A stretch of DNA of 64,000 bases from Mammaliicoccus sciuri (GCF_025561425.1 NZ_CP094824.1:1984001-2048000); one strand, 5' to 3'. Positions 36,970 to 47,821 are shown, counted from the first letter of the stretch. Numbers and translations: made by a program. Notes: generated from the letters alone by a model not told the origin.

Positions 36970-37923
36970 CTATCTAAATTGATTATATAATGCTTTTTGC
37001 TCTTGTAATTTTCTCAAGCTATCTTCAGTGATTTGCTTTTCATTTTTTCTCTCATACCTAAACCATCTCATGAAAATGATATATAAATAAATACCAAACA
37101 CGATTTCTTGCATAACTTTCATGATGACGCCACCTGTTTGCTGATCTTCTAATGGTGTGAAATTCGTAAAGTATTCTGGACCTGATAATCCTGTTCCTTG
37201 AACGACTGTATTTAATGTATCAGCTGGTACACATAAAGTCATCGCACCAAGCCATGCTTTACCTGACGTGTATGTTTCATACATTGCAGTTCCGCTAAAT
37301 ATGATAAGTCCACATGAAGGTGTTAACAACACACCGATAAAGAAGATATATAAGATTTTCTTAATGTTACTCATGTGCAGTTCTTCAGGAATATGTTTAT
37401 TAAATATTGGATGCCACATAAACCATGCACTTATGAATAAAATAATCGTATATAACTCATGCAAAACAAGATCTTGTTTTAAAGTATCTAACACAAGTGG
37501 TATATGATATACAGAGAATAAACCGTTAAAAAGAAAAATTGCTAATATCGGCTTTGTAAAAAATTGAACAATTTTATTGATTACAGGTAGTTCTTCCACA
37601 TATTTGATGATATATTCTGGGATAGCAAAATACAGCAATGGAACTACAATTAAAAATAATAAAGCCATTTGCAACATATGGAAACTAAATATGATATGTG
37701 AAAGCAGATCAAAAGGTCCACCTTCTAATAAGTATATCGTTAGCATTAAGATAACGAAAAGTGTCGCTTCACCTTTTCTTAAAGGTCTTCCTCCTGGTAT
37801 ATCTTTATACCATTTTCCACAAATTAAAAAGTATAAAATAATTACACATAATACGCCTACAAAAAAGAATGGCGTCCAGTTTGCCCAAAAACCGAATATA
37901 GATATTGAGGTTAAGTTACCCAT
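36970..37923 (-). CDS. ctaG: Cytochrome c oxidase assembly factor CtaG
   Basis: Predicted polytopic membrane protein of 317 aa with about seven helices. Hallmarks of the Bacillus CtaG family are seen: IFSFHMLQMALLFLIVVPLLYFA, HELYTIILFISAWFMWHPIFN, and LTPSCGLIIFSG. B. subtilis CtaG is needed for assembly of active caa3 oxidase and is thought to aid CuB insertion. The start at 37923 (MGNLTS) is favoured over an upstream GTG six codons earlier. A terminator separates it from ctaF, so it has its own promoter. Confidence 0.92.
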   Translation of the reverse strand: MGNLTSISIFGFWANWTPFFFVGVLCVIILYFLICGKWYKDIPGGRPLRKGEATLFVILMLTIYLLEGGPFDLLSHIIFSFHMLQMALLFLIVVPLLYFAIPEYIIKYVEELPVINKIVQFFTKPILAIFLFNGLFSVYHIPLVLDTLKQDLVLHELYTIILFISAWFMWHPIFNKHIPEELHMSNIKKILYIFFIGVLLTPSCGLIIFSGTAMYETYTSGKAWLGAMTLCVPADTLNTVVQGTGLSGPEYFTNFTPLEDQQTGGVIMKVMQEIVFGIYLYIIFMRWFRYERKNEKQITEDSLRKLQEQKALYNQFR

Positions 37924-38025
37924 CTCTTTACACTTCCCCACTTAGTGATTACTTTCATTATAAAATTTAATCAACCGTTAAACAACCCAACAATGTAAAT
38001 AGTTATGACAATGATATGACCAAAT

Positions 38026-38069
38026 AAAAAGACTCGAGAACTTATATAACAAAGTTCTCGAGTCTTTTA
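38026..38069 (-). terminator. Terminator of the ctaBCDEF operon
   Basis: AAAAAGACTCGAGAACTT pairs with AAGTTCTCGAGTCTTTT around a short loop, with U residues on both strands. Confidence 0.9.
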
Positions 38070-38073
38070 TAAA

Positions 38074-38427
38074 TTATTTTGTTTTTACGAATAACGGATC
38101 GCCTAACCATACGATGTAAATAAACGTTACGATGAACGATAATCCGAAGAATACACCCGTAATCATAAATAATTTTGATATACCATGTTTTTCAGCTTTC
38201 ATATGCATGAAATAATAGAATTGTAATACAACTTGTAGTACTGCTAATCCTAAAATAACCGGTATAACGAACTCTTTAGGAAGTTCAGCAGCAACTAATG
38301 CGAAAGCAATAAAAGTAACAAAAATCATAATAGCGAAGTTTGTAACTTGCATACGCATTTCTTTTGTACTTTTACGCTTCTTATAATCTCTAAGTGCTTG
38401 TGCGTCATGATTTAATTGTTGACTCAT
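38074..38427 (-). CDS. ctaF: Cytochrome c oxidase subunit IV (caa3)
   Basis: 117 aa, three membrane helices with the HMKAEKHG loop (YYFMHMKAEKHGISKLFM), the CtaF/CyoD-like pattern. Small accessory subunit of the caa3 oxidase. It begins 1 nt after the ctaE stop codon; GGGAGCG lies upstream. Confidence 0.93.
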   Translation of the reverse strand: MSQQLNHDAQALRDYKKRKSTKEMRMQVTNFAIMIFVTFIAFALVAAELPKEFVIPVILGLAVLQVVLQFYYFMHMKAEKHGISKLFMITGVFFGLSFIVTFIYIVWLGDPLFVKTK

Positions 38428-38428
38428 A

Positions 38429-39058
38429 TTATCCTAACGCTCCCATCAAGTATACTACTGTAAAGATAAACACCCATACAACGTCAATGAAGTGCCAATA
38501 TAAAGCAGCAGTATTAAATTTATGTGCATTATAAATACTTAATCCTCTAGCTCTATTACGGAAGATGAGTAATGTTAACCATACTAAACCTATAAGTACG
38601 TGGAATCCGTGTGTTCCTACTAAGAAGTAGAAGGCACTACCGAATGCACTTGAACGGAATGTATGACCTTGATGTACATACTCAACAAATTCATAAATTT
38701 CTAATCCTAAGAATCCTAATCCTAACAATATTGTAATACCAATCCAAAGGAATAATCCTTTAGCATTGAAATTACGCATATGATATAAAGCATACACACT
38801 TGTTAAAGATGATGTTAATAATAACATCGTCATTACGAACGCTAATGGTAAATGGAATAAATCTTTAGCTAATAAATGATCTTCACTTGGTACAGCATCT
38901 TTTAGTGCTAAGTAAGTAGCGAATAGTGATGCGAATAATGCAACCTCTCCACCTAAGAACACCCAAAATCCTACGAGTTTGTTCTTACCTTCCATAGATG
39001 CTGTTTCAGGATGGTTTGGCCAATTGTCAGCTGTAAATTTTGCTTCTTCATGTGACAT
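38429..39058 (-). CDS. ctaE: Cytochrome c oxidase subunit III (caa3)
   Basis: 209 aa with five helices, including WVFLGGEVALFASLFATYL, FYFLVGTHGFHVLIGLVWL and ALYWHFIDVVWVFIFTVVYL, all typical of heme-copper oxidase subunit III. Its ATG overlaps the ctaD stop codon (TAATG). Confidence 0.96.
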   Translation of the reverse strand: MSHEEAKFTADNWPNHPETASMEGKNKLVGFWVFLGGEVALFASLFATYLALKDAVPSEDHLLAKDLFHLPLAFVMTMLLLTSSLTSVYALYHMRNFNAKGLFLWIGITILLGLGFLGLEIYEFVEYVHQGHTFRSSAFGSAFYFLVGTHGFHVLIGLVWLTLLIFRNRARGLSIYNAHKFNTAALYWHFIDVVWVFIFTVVYLMGALG

Positions 39059-40959
39059 TAACGCTCACCCCTTTCATACTCTAATAACTCTTCTTTAGAA
39101 ATATGATGACCATGATCATCTTTAAGTGATCTTACAATCATACTTCCTGCAGTAATACCTAAACCAAGAATCAATACGTATACTGCCCATGGTTTTTCAT
39201 GTAAATCTTTAACTGCATCTAGAGCCCATTCTTTACCATCTGCAAAGTACATAGCACCAAATGCTGCTACGAATAAACCGAATGCTTGCATAAATGGAAT
39301 AAATGAATTATTTGGCATATGAATCTCATCTAAAGATTCAGCTGGAAGAATTTTTCCGTCGCCTTGTGTTTTTTCAATCCATAATGCATCTAATCCACGA
39401 ACTAATGGTGTTTGTGCAAAGTTATAATGTGGTGTTGGTACTGGTAACGCCCATTCTAAAGTACGGCCGTCTCCCCAAGCATCTTTTCCAACTTTTTCAC
39501 CTTTAGCTAATGTCATGATTACATTGATAACTTCAGTAATAACAGCTACTGCCATGAATAGCGCACCAATTGTTGAAACTAAGTTTGGTATGTCATACCC
39601 TTGACCAGGTAAGTATGTAAATACTCGACGTGGCATACCCCATAGTCCTAAGAAATGTTGAATTAAGAATGTTAAATGGAAACCAATAAAGAATAACCAG
39701 AATGTTACTTTACCTAATTTTTCACTTAACATTTTACCAGCTATTAGCGGGAACCAATAATGTAAACCAGCTAATAATGCGAATACTACACCACCAACAA
39801 TTACGTAGTGGAAGTGAGCAACGATAAAGTATGAGTCATGTAATTGATAGTCAGCTGGTGCTGATGCTTGCATGACACCTGTTACCCCACCCATAACGAA
39901 TGATGGAATAAAGAATAACGCATATAACATTGGTGTAGTAAATTCAACGCTACCGCCCCATACAGTTAGTAACCAGTTGAATATTTTCACACCAGTTGGA
40001 ACCGCAATTGCCATTGTTGCAACAGCGAATATTGCGTTAGCTACTGGACCTAAACCTACAGTGAACATGTGGTGAGCCCAAACCATGAATCCTAAGAAAC
40101 CGATTAATACTGTAGCGAATACCATCGCTGAATAACCGAATAAACGTTTTCTAGCGAATACAGGTATAATTTCAGAGAATATACCGAACGCTGGTAATAC
40201 TAAAATATAAACTTCTGGGTGTCCAAAGATCCAGAATAAATGTTCCCAAATAATTGTGTTACCACCTTGAGAAGCAACGAAGAATGATGTACCAAACATT
40301 CTATCGAAAATTAATAAGAAAATACCGATAGTTAATGGTGGGAATGCAAATACGATTAATGTTGAAGCAACAAATGTTGTCCAAGTCATTAATGGCATAC
40401 GCATATACGTCATACCAGGTGCTCTCATGTTAACGATTGTAGCTACAAAGTTAATACCAGCAATTAATGTACCAGCACCAGAGATTTGTAACCCTAGAGC
40501 ATAGAAGTTAATACCATGCCCTGCCGATTCTAAAGATAAACTTGCATAAGATGTCCAACCTGCGTTAGGCGCTCCACCTAAAATCCAAGATAAGTTTAAG
40601 AAAATTCCACCGAAGAAGAATAACCAGAAACCTAATGCATTTAAGAATGGAAATGCAACATCTCGTGCACCAATTTGTAATGGGACAACTGCGTTCATAT
40701 AACCGAATAACAAAGGCATTGCGGCTAAGAATATCATTGTTGTACCATGCATTGTGATAATTTCATTAAACAGTCCAGCTGTAACAAAGTCGTTTTCTGG
40801 AACTGCTAACTGGATACGAATTAACATTGCTTCGATACCACCGATAGCAAAGAATAATCCCCCAGCAATTAAATACAAAATAGCAATTTTTTTGTGGTCG
40901 ACTGTTGTTAAATAGTCCCAAATAGTCGATCCAAACCCCTTTTTACTTTGAGTAGACAC
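39058..40959 (-). CDS. ctaD: Cytochrome c oxidase subunit I (caa3)
   Basis: The catalytic subunit, 633 aa and about 14 helices. The heme and CuB ligands are visible: MHGTTMIFLAAMP (heme a His), FWIFGHPEVYILVLPAFG (CuB His and cross-linked Tyr), WAHHMFTVG (CuB His pair) and VAHFHYVIVGG (heme a3 and heme a His). It reduces O2 to water and pumps protons. GTG start after GGGAGG. The VAHFHYV and PEVYI motifs together mark an A-family oxidase. Confidence 0.97.
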   Translation of the reverse strand: MSTQSKKGFGSTIWDYLTTVDHKKIAILYLIAGGLFFAIGGIEAMLIRIQLAVPENDFVTAGLFNEIITMHGTTMIFLAAMPLLFGYMNAVVPLQIGARDVAFPFLNALGFWLFFFGGIFLNLSWILGGAPNAGWTSYASLSLESAGHGINFYALGLQISGAGTLIAGINFVATIVNMRAPGMTYMRMPLMTWTTFVASTLIVFAFPPLTIGIFLLIFDRMFGTSFFVASQGGNTIIWEHLFWIFGHPEVYILVLPAFGIFSEIIPVFARKRLFGYSAMVFATVLIGFLGFMVWAHHMFTVGLGPVANAIFAVATMAIAVPTGVKIFNWLLTVWGGSVEFTTPMLYALFFIPSFVMGGVTGVMQASAPADYQLHDSYFIVAHFHYVIVGGVVFALLAGLHYWFPLIAGKMLSEKLGKVTFWLFFIGFHLTFLIQHFLGLWGMPRRVFTYLPGQGYDIPNLVSTIGALFMAVAVITEVINVIMTLAKGEKVGKDAWGDGRTLEWALPVPTPHYNFAQTPLVRGLDALWIEKTQGDGKILPAESLDEIHMPNNSFIPFMQAFGLFVAAFGAMYFADGKEWALDAVKDLHEKPWAVYVLILGLGITAGSMIVRSLKDDHGHHISKEELLEYERGER

Positions 40960-40982
40960 TAGAGTAACCTCCCTTTCAATTC

Positions 40983-42050
40983 TTACTTATCAACTTTTCT
41001 TTCCATTAAGTAGGCAGATAAAGCGTCAATGTCTTCATCAGAAACTTTATATTGACCAGTCATCTTATTACCAGGTTTAACGCTTTCTGGGTCTTTAATC
41101 CATTTTTTAATATTTTCTTCATCATGTTTTAAGTAACCTGCAATTAAATCACGATCACCAAAGTTAGTTAAGTTAGGGCCTTTAGCTCCATCTCCTGTTG
41201 GTGTAACAGCGTGACATCCTGCACATGATTTGTTAAATACCTTTTCACCCTCTTTAGCTTGGCTAGAAGTAGCGGCTACAGGTTTTTTAACGTCTTTCAT
41301 ATCTTTAACCCATTTATCAAAATCATCTTGTGGTAGGGCTTTCACTTTAAAGTCCATTAAAGCATGTGATGGTCCACATAACTCAGCACACTTACCATAG
41401 AATAGATTTTTGACTTCTTTAGCTCTTTTATCATCGAATTTTAAGTAGAATTTATTAATACCTTCTACGTTAGTATCCAATTTTCCTCCAACTGCTGGTA
41501 CCCAGAATGAGTGTTTAACATCAGCTGAATGTAATCTGAAGTAAACTTTCTTATCTGTAGGTACAACGAGTTCTTGGCTGGTAACAATTTTTTCATTTGG
41601 ATAACTAAACTCCCACCAATAAAGGTTAGCAGTTACATCAATAACAAGTTCTTTACTTTTACCTTTTTCATCTACTTTGTCGATTGATTTCGTATCTCCA
41701 AGTGAGAACGTAAGCATAACAGTAGGAATTGCTAGAACAATAAGTAAAATAATTGGGATGATTGTCCAAACCAATTCTAATTTATGATTTCCTTCAACGT
41801 CTTTAGGTACATAATCTTCACCTAATTTTTTACGACGGAATTTAATCATTGCAAATAAGAATATAACAACAACTACAACAATAACTAGCAACATAATGCC
41901 TATTGAAAGCATTAGTAAAAAGAATTGTTTATCAGCCACTTCACCAGCTGGGTGAAGTACTGATAAATGTTTTTGTCCACAACCTGCTAATACAAACAGC
42001 AAAGTAGCAAGCAAACCGAACATTTTCGTGTTTTTTAAACGTGTCTTCAT
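40983..42050 (-). CDS. ctaC: Cytochrome c oxidase subunit II with fused cytochrome c domain (caa3), lipoprotein
   Basis: 355 aa. A lipobox LAGC near residue 24 predicts a lipid-anchored N-terminus. Two helices follow, then the CuA domain with GKCAELCGPSHALMDFKV supplying the two Cys, His and Met ligands. The C-terminus is a cytochrome c domain with CAGCH and a distal Met in KMTGQ, so this oxidase accepts electrons from cytochrome c and is of the caa3 type. The start at 42050 follows GAGGGG by 8 nt. S. aureus lacks this subunit; sciuri-group species are oxidase-positive. Confidence 0.97.
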   Translation of the reverse strand: MKTRLKNTKMFGLLATLLFVLAGCGQKHLSVLHPAGEVADKQFFLLMLSIGIMLLVIVVVVVIFLFAMIKFRRKKLGEDYVPKDVEGNHKLELVWTIIPIILLIVLAIPTVMLTFSLGDTKSIDKVDEKGKSKELVIDVTANLYWWEFSYPNEKIVTSQELVVPTDKKVYFRLHSADVKHSFWVPAVGGKLDTNVEGINKFYLKFDDKRAKEVKNLFYGKCAELCGPSHALMDFKVKALPQDDFDKWVKDMKDVKKPVAATSSQAKEGEKVFNKSCAGCHAVTPTGDGAKGPNLTNFGDRDLIAGYLKHDEENIKKWIKDPESVKPGNKMTGQYKVSDEDIDALSAYLMERKVDK

Positions 42051-42088
42051 TCGTTTAACCCCTCTTTCATGCATTCATTCATAATTAA

Positions 42089-43015
42089 TTATATTAATTG
42101 TATAACAGTTACGATAACTGTCATGACAAAGAAAATAACAAGATAATTTAAAGAAAAAACAAACATACTCGTAGCCCATTTTGATTTGTTTATTTCTTTT
42201 TTAAATCCATATAAAGCTAATAACATCCATGCTAAATTGAGCAGTGTTGCAATAACGATAAACACTGTACCAAGTTGCGTCATTAAGAACGGTATCGGTA
42301 ATAATAGAACTACCCAAAACAACATACTTAAACGCGTTCTATTGAAGCTTTTAACTGACGGTAACATTGGTATATTAGCTAAGGCATATTCATCTTTACG
42401 ACGATAAGCTAAAGCATAAAAATGAGCAGGTTGCCATGCAAATAACACTAAGAATAGTGTCCATGCTAATGGGCTTAATGATGGATCAATACTCGCCCAA
42501 CCAATTAACGGCGGTATTGCACCTGGAAAACTTCCTACAACTGTATTCCAAACGGTATGTCTTTTTGACCATATTGAGTACAGTACAACATATCCAAATA
42601 TACCAAGTAATCCAATTATGCCAGTTGGAATATTTATCATGAATAATAAAATTTCACCCACAACCATTAATCCGAAACTTAATTGTATTAAGTGGCGATT
42701 ACTAATACGTCCATTTACTGTAGGTCTCTTTTGTTTTGAAGGCATGATAGAATCGATATCTTGATCGTAATAATTGTTTATAGCACATGCTCCACCCATA
42801 ATAAGGGTTGATCCTACCATCATTAATAGAACAACCGATAAACTGTGGAAGAAGTTAAATCCACCAAATACTATTGCAAGCCACGCACCTGCAAATGTTG
42901 GGATCAAATTTCCTTGAACAAGACCCATTTTAATGATGGCTTTAATTTCATACAAAGTGAGACGACCAGTTTCTATTTCTTTCTCAGAAGTCACACTATA
43001 TTGATTTTGTTGCAA
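42089..43015 (-). CDS. ctaB: Heme O synthase (protoheme IX farnesyltransferase)
   Basis: A UbiA-family prenyltransferase of 308 aa with nine helices. The Asp-rich motif is [19 protein letters not shown] and the second loop is [24 protein letters not shown]. It adds farnesyl to heme b to give heme O, substrate of CtaA. The TTG start at 43015 has GGAGGG 6 nt upstream. It leads the ctaBCDEF operon, divergent from ctaA. Confidence 0.95.
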   Translation of the reverse strand: MQQNQYSVTSEKEIETGRLTLYEIKAIIKMGLVQGNLIPTFAGAWLAIVFGGFNFFHSLSVVLLMMVGSTLIMGGACAINNYYDQDIDSIMPSKQKRPTVNGRISNRHLIQLSFGLMVVGEILLFMINIPTGIIGLLGIFGYVVLYSIWSKRHTVWNTVVGSFPGAIPPLIGWASIDPSLSPLAWTLFLVLFAWQPAHFYALAYRRKDEYALANIPMLPSVKSFNRTRLSMLFWVVLLLPIPFLMTQLGTVFIVIATLLNLAWMLLALYGFKKEINKSKWATSMFVFSLNYLVIFFVMTVIVTVIQLI

Positions 43016-43037
43016 TTTTGTCCCTCCTTCCATTATC

Positions 43038-43066
43038 TTTCACATATAATTCAATGATATATGAAA
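43038..43066. promoter_or_regulatory. Inverted repeat in the ctaB upstream region
   Basis: TTTCACATAT and ATATATGAAA (9 of 10 paired) flank a 9-bp spacer just upstream of the ctaB ribosome-binding site. It could be a regulator site or a leader hairpin; no match to a named operator is claimed. The wider 43034-43351 region between ctaB and ctaA holds only control sequences. Confidence 0.3.
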
Positions 43067-43264
43067 ATTGTCACATAATCTATACATTTTTGAAACAAAA
43101 TTTTGACATTTTATTACTTGTCATTTGTTCGCATAAAAAGTCATTATTGTGTAACATTTACAATGCACATTCATTGTTATACTATAGATATTAGTGTTTA
43201 AATTAGAATCGTATTAAAGTAAGAATAATTGTTAATACGTTGTTCTCTTAAATTCTATCATATT

Positions 43265-43294
43265 TTGACATATAAATAAGGTTTATTTTAGAAT
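43265..43294 (+). promoter_or_regulatory. Predicted promoter of ctaA
   Basis: TTGACA (43265-43270) and TAGAAT (43289-43294) are 18 bp apart, about 50 bp upstream of the ctaA start. Confidence 0.6.
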
Positions 43295-43351
43295 AAAACT
43301 CATTTTATAGTACTATAAATATCAATTTTAATTTTACTTGAGGTGTTCGAA

Positions 43352-44263
43352 TTGTTTAGTGATAAATTTTTAAAATGGCTATCCACTATAGCGACAATTG
43401 TGATGCTCTTTGTCCAATTAGGTGGCGCTTTAGTTACGAAGACTGGTTCTGCCGATGGTTGCGGAAACTCTTGGCCATTATGTCATGGCTCTGTTATACC
43501 TGCAGATTGGCCAGTAGAAACGATTATAGAATTAGCCCATAGAGGCGTATCTGGATTAGCACTTATTCTTGTTTGTTTACTTACTTATATAAGTTGGGTC
43601 AAACTTGGTCATATTAGAGAAGTTAAACCACTTTGTATTACGAGCATTGCATTTATCTTTGCCCAAGCTTTAATTGGTGCAGCAGCTGTAATATGGCAAC
43701 AAAATGATTTTATTTTATCTCTACATTTCGGAATATCACTTATTAGCTTCGCTTCAGTTTTATTATTAACATTAATCATTTATGAAGTTGATCAAAAATT
43801 CGAAGCTACAAGTTTAATAATAGATAAACACTTAAGGTTCCACACTTATGCTGTTACATTATTTATATATTTTGTGATTTATTCAGGCGCACTCGTAAGA
43901 CATGCAGATGCAAGTTTAGCATGTTTAAGTTGGCCATTATGTAGAAACGGTGAAGTCGGACTACCTCAAAACTTTTATGAATGGATTCAAATGTCACATA
44001 GAACTTTAGCTTTCATCATATTTATTTGGATATTATATATATTCATTCATGCTTTCAAAAATTATACACAATACCGCGTTATTAAATACGGTTGGACATT
44101 AGCTTTTGTACTAGTTTGTTTACAAGTAACAACAGGTGCTTTATCAATTATCACACGTGTTAATTTATTTATCGCACTCTTCCACGCATTATTTATAACA
44201 ATGTTATTTGGATTATTATGTTACTTTATTATGCTAATATCACGTTCTAAACGTCGAAGTTAA
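43352..44263 (+). CDS. ctaA: Heme A synthase
   Basis: CtaA oxidises the methyl group of heme O to give heme A for the oxidase. 303 aa, eight helices, conserved histidines in [33 protein letters not shown] and ALFHALF, and paired cysteines in [13 protein letters not shown] and [17 protein letters not shown] at 43352, 6 nt after GAGGTG, is preferred to a GTG three codons upstream; staphylococcal homologues start at the same residue. Confidence 0.95.
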   Translation: MFSDKFLKWLSTIATIVMLFVQLGGALVTKTGSADGCGNSWPLCHGSVIPADWPVETIIELAHRGVSGLALILVCLLTYISWVKLGHIREVKPLCITSIAFIFAQALIGAAAVIWQQNDFILSLHFGISLISFASVLLLTLIIYEVDQKFEATSLIIDKHLRFHTYAVTLFIYFVIYSGALVRHADASLACLSWPLCRNGEVGLPQNFYEWIQMSHRTLAFIIFIWILYIFIHAFKNYTQYRVIKYGWTLAFVLVCLQVTTGALSIITRVNLFIALFHALFITMLFGLLCYFIMLISRSKRRS

Positions 44264-44267
44264 CATA

Positions 44268-44310
44268 CAAAAAGCCGCTTAAATCATCATTTGATTTAAG
44301 CGGCTTTTAC
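44268..44310. terminator. Bidirectional terminator between ctaA and pycA
   Basis: AAAAGCCGCTTAAATC pairs with GATTTAAGCGGCTTTT. Confidence 0.9.
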
Positions 44311-44314
44311 TTTA

Positions 44315-47300
44315 TTATGCTTTATCGATTGTAATAATCAAATCTTGTGTTTGAATACTGTCACCAGCTGAAACGTAAATATTGCTTACCGTTCCATCAA
44401 ATGGTGCTTGTATTGTTGTTTCCATTTTCATTGCTTCAGTAATGATAAGTGCGTCACCTTGTTTCACTTCATCACCTTGTTTTACTTTCACTTCTGAAAT
44501 TGTACCAGGCATTTGAGCACCAATATGAGATTCATTACTTAAGTCTGCTTTTTGTAATACTGCCTCAGAAACTTTAACATGTTCATCTTTAACGTATACT
44601 TTTCTTGGTTGACCATTCAACTCATAGTATACCCAACGATGACCATCTTCGTATACATGACCAATAGAAAGTAATTTAACGATTAAGATCTTACCTTTAT
44701 CAATTGTTATTTCTACCGTTTCATTTTTCTTCATACCGAATAAGAATGTAGGTGTGTCTAACAATGATAAGTTTCCGAAACTTTCATATGTCTTAATATA
44801 TTGTTCGTAAACTTTAGGATAAATGGCATAACTGATTAAATCTTGTTCTGTTACTTCTTCTTGTTGTTTAGCTTGTAGCTCTTCACGCAATGCATCAAAA
44901 TCAACAGGCTCTAATAATTCACCTGGTCGTTTTTCAATTGGTTGTTGACCTTTTAAGATGACTTTTTGTAATTCTTTATTAAAGCCATTTACCGGTTGAC
45001 CAATTTCACCTTTAAAGAATGAGACAACTGATTCAGGGAAATCTAGTGAACGTCCACGTTTAATGACACTTTCTTCATCTAAATCATTTTGAACCATGTA
45101 TAATGCCATGTCCCCAACTACTTTAGAAGAAGGTGTTACTTTTACGATATCACCAAATAATAAGTTAACACGTTTATACATGTCTTTAACTTCATTAAAT
45201 CTTTCACCTAATCCTAAACTTTTAGCTTGTTGGCCAAGGTTAGAATACTGTCCACCTGGCATCTCATGTTGGTAAATTTCAGTATGTGGAGAACGAATAT
45301 CACTTTCAAAATCAGAATAATAGTTTCTAACTGTATCCCAATATTGAGATAATCTTTCAAGACCATCAATATTTATTCTAACATCTCTTTCATTTCCACT
45401 TAATGCATAGTATAAAGAGTTAGCTGAAGGTTGTGATGTTGTACCACTCATACTAGCTACTGCAGTATCAATAACATCAACACCTGCTCTTATCGCACTT
45501 TGATAAACAAGTAATCCGTTACCACTCGTATCATGAGTATGTAAATGGATTGGAATATCAATTTGTGTCTTCAATTCACTAATTAGTTCGTAAGCTGCTT
45601 TAGGTTTTAACAATCCAGCCATATCTTTAATGCCAAGAATATGTACACCTTCACGTTGTAATTCTTTAGCTAGATTAATGTAATACTCTAAAGTATATAC
45701 GTTAGATCTTTCTGGATTTAAGATATCGCCTGTGTAGCAAATCGCACCTTCTGAAATTTTACCTGATTTTTGTACCGCTTCATTTGCGACTTTCATTTGA
45801 TCTAACCAGTTTAATGAATCGAATATTCTAAACACATCGATTCCGGCTTCGGCACTTTCTTTAACAAATTTTTCAATCACATTATCAGGGTAGTTTTTAT
45901 ATCCAACTGCATTTGATGCTCTTAACAACATTTGGAATAACACATTTGGAATTTTTTTACGTAAGCGTGTTAAACGTTCCCATGGATTCTCTTTTAAGAA
46001 GTTGTATGCCACATCAAATGTTGCACCGCCCCACATTTCTAATGAAAATGCATCATTTAAATATTTAGCTGTTTCAGGAGCAATTTGTAACATATCGTAT
46101 GTTCTCATACGTGTTGCTAATAATGATTGATGTGCATCTCTAAACGTCGTATCTGTTAATAGTACTTCTTCTTGTTCTTTTAACCATTTACTTACGCCTT
46201 CAGGTCCATGTTGTTCTAAAATTTGCTTCGTACCTGATAATGATGCAATTTCTTCTTTAGACACTTCCTCTAATTTGAACTTTTCGAAGTGTGGTTTTTC
46301 TCGTTTTTCCACACCAGGAAATCCATTTACAGAAATGTTTCCGATATATTGTAACGTTTTTGTACCTCTATCTCTAGTTGGTGTAATCTCAAAAAGCTCT
46401 GGGTTGTTTTCTAAGAATTTAGTTGTATATGTACCCTTCGCAAACTTCTCGTGATTTACCACATTATATAGGAATGGAATATTGGTTTTAATACCTCTTA
46501 TTCTCATTTCTTTAAGAGAACGCAACATTTTTTCAGTCGCTTGTCTTAATGACATAGCATGCGTTGAAACTTTCACTAATAATGAATCGTAATAAGGTGA
46601 TATTTCTGCACCTTCGAATCCATCACCAGCATCTAGTCTTACGCCGAAGCCACCACTTGAACGGTAAGCAATAATTTTACCTGTATCTGGCATGAAGTCA
46701 TTTAATGGATCTTCAGTTGTGATACGACTTTGAATTGCGAAACCTAAAGTAGTAATGTCTTCTTGTTGTGGCATTTCAATTTTGTCACCAAATAATGATT
46801 CACCTTCAGCAACTAATATTTGCGTCTTAACAATATCAATACCTGTTACCATTTCAGTAATAGTATGTTCTACTTGTACACGTGGGTTAACTTCAATAAA
46901 GTAGAATTCATCACCAGATACTAAGAACTCAACCGTACCTGCATTGACATATCCGATTTTCTTCATTAAGTCTAATGCGACATTACAAATACGATGTCTT
47001 AATTCATCACCTAATGAGACAGATGGTGCAACTTCTACGACTTTTTGATGTCTACGTTGTACTGAACAATCTCTTTCATATAAATGAACTAAGTTTCCGT
47101 GTTCGTCACCTATGATTTGAACTTCAATATGTTTTGGTTGATCTATGTATTTTTCGACATAAACTTCGCTATTTCCAAAAGATTTTCCAGCTTCTGATTT
47201 AGCTCTTTGGTATGCATCTTCTAATTCACTCGCATTATTAACGATACGCATACCTTTACCACCACCACCTGAAATGGCTTTGATGATAACTGGGAAACCG

Positions 47301-47761
47301 TGTTCTTTTGTAAATGCTTCTACTTCCTCAAATAATTCAACAGCACCATCAGTTCCTGGAATAACTGGAACATCTGCAGCTATAGCTGTCGCTCTTGCTT
47401 TTACCTTATCCCCAAACATGTCTAAATGTTTAAGTTCTGGTCCAATAAATTTAATGCCTTCTTCAGCACATCTCTTTGCGAATGTTTCATTTTCACTTAA
47501 AAACCCATATCCCGGATGAATCGCATCGACGCCTGCTTTTTTAGCAACTTTTATAATTGCCTCTATATTTAAATAACTTTCAGTTGGTCCAAGATTTTCA
47601 TCTACTAAATATGACTCATCTGCTTTATATCTATGCAATGCCCCTAAGTCTTCATTAGAATAAATCGCTACCGTTTCAATATCTAACTCTGTTGCTGCTC
47701 TAAAAATTCTGATTGCAATTTCGCCTCGATTGGCTACTAATAATTTATTTATTTTGCTCAT
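44315..47761 (-). CDS. pycA: Pyruvate carboxylase
   Basis: A 1148-aa multidomain biotin enzyme that carboxylates pyruvate to oxaloacetate and so refills the TCA cycle. Order: biotin carboxylase (about 1-450; ATP-grasp with ISGGGGKGMR, EVNPRVQVEHTITE), carboxyltransferase (about 530-810; LLTDTTFRDAHQSLLATRMRT), allosteric tetramerisation domain, and the biotinyl carrier domain with EAMKMETT near residue 1112. Usual S. aureus size. Single gene between ftsW and ctaA, as in B. subtilis. Confidence 0.98.
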   Translation of the reverse strand: MSKINKLLVANRGEIAIRIFRAATELDIETVAIYSNEDLGALHRYKADESYLVDENLGPTESYLNIEAIIKVAKKAGVDAIHPGYGFLSENETFAKRCAEEGIKFIGPELKHLDMFGDKVKARATAIAADVPVIPGTDGAVELFEEVEAFTKEHGFPVIIKAISGGGGKGMRIVNNASELEDAYQRAKSEAGKSFGNSEVYVEKYIDQPKHIEVQIIGDEHGNLVHLYERDCSVQRRHQKVVEVAPSVSLGDELRHRICNVALDLMKKIGYVNAGTVEFLVSGDEFYFIEVNPRVQVEHTITEMVTGIDIVKTQILVAEGESLFGDKIEMPQQEDITTLGFAIQSRITTEDPLNDFMPDTGKIIAYRSSGGFGVRLDAGDGFEGAEISPYYDSLLVKVSTHAMSLRQATEKMLRSLKEMRIRGIKTNIPFLYNVVNHEKFAKGTYTTKFLENNPELFEITPTRDRGTKTLQYIGNISVNGFPGVEKREKPHFEKFKLEEVSKEEIASLSGTKQILEQHGPEGVSKWLKEQEEVLLTDTTFRDAHQSLLATRMRTYDMLQIAPETAKYLNDAFSLEMWGGATFDVAYNFLKENPWERLTRLRKKIPNVLFQMLLRASNAVGYKNYPDNVIEKFVKESAEAGIDVFRIFDSLNWLDQMKVANEAVQKSGKISEGAICYTGDILNPERSNVYTLEYYINLAKELQREGVHILGIKDMAGLLKPKAAYELISELKTQIDIPIHLHTHDTSGNGLLVYQSAIRAGVDVIDTAVASMSGTTSQPSANSLYYALSGNERDVRINIDGLERLSQYWDTVRNYYSDFESDIRSPHTEIYQHEMPGGQYSNLGQQAKSLGLGERFNEVKDMYKRVNLLFGDIVKVTPSSKVVGDMALYMVQNDLDEESVIKRGRSLDFPESVVSFFKGEIGQPVNGFNKELQKVILKGQQPIEKRPGELLEPVDFDALREELQAKQQEEVTEQDLISYAIYPKVYEQYIKTYESFGNLSLLDTPTFLFGMKKNETVEITIDKGKILIVKLLSIGHVYEDGHRWVYYELNGQPRKVYVKDEHVKVSEAVLQKADLSNESHIGAQMPGTISEVKVKQGDEVKQGDALIITEAMKMETTIQAPFDGTVSNIYVSAGDSIQTQDLIITIDKA

Positions 47762-47821
47762 ATTTGGAGGCTCCCCTCAATGTATTTGAATTTTCTAAAA
47801 ACAATATATTAGTCCATTATA

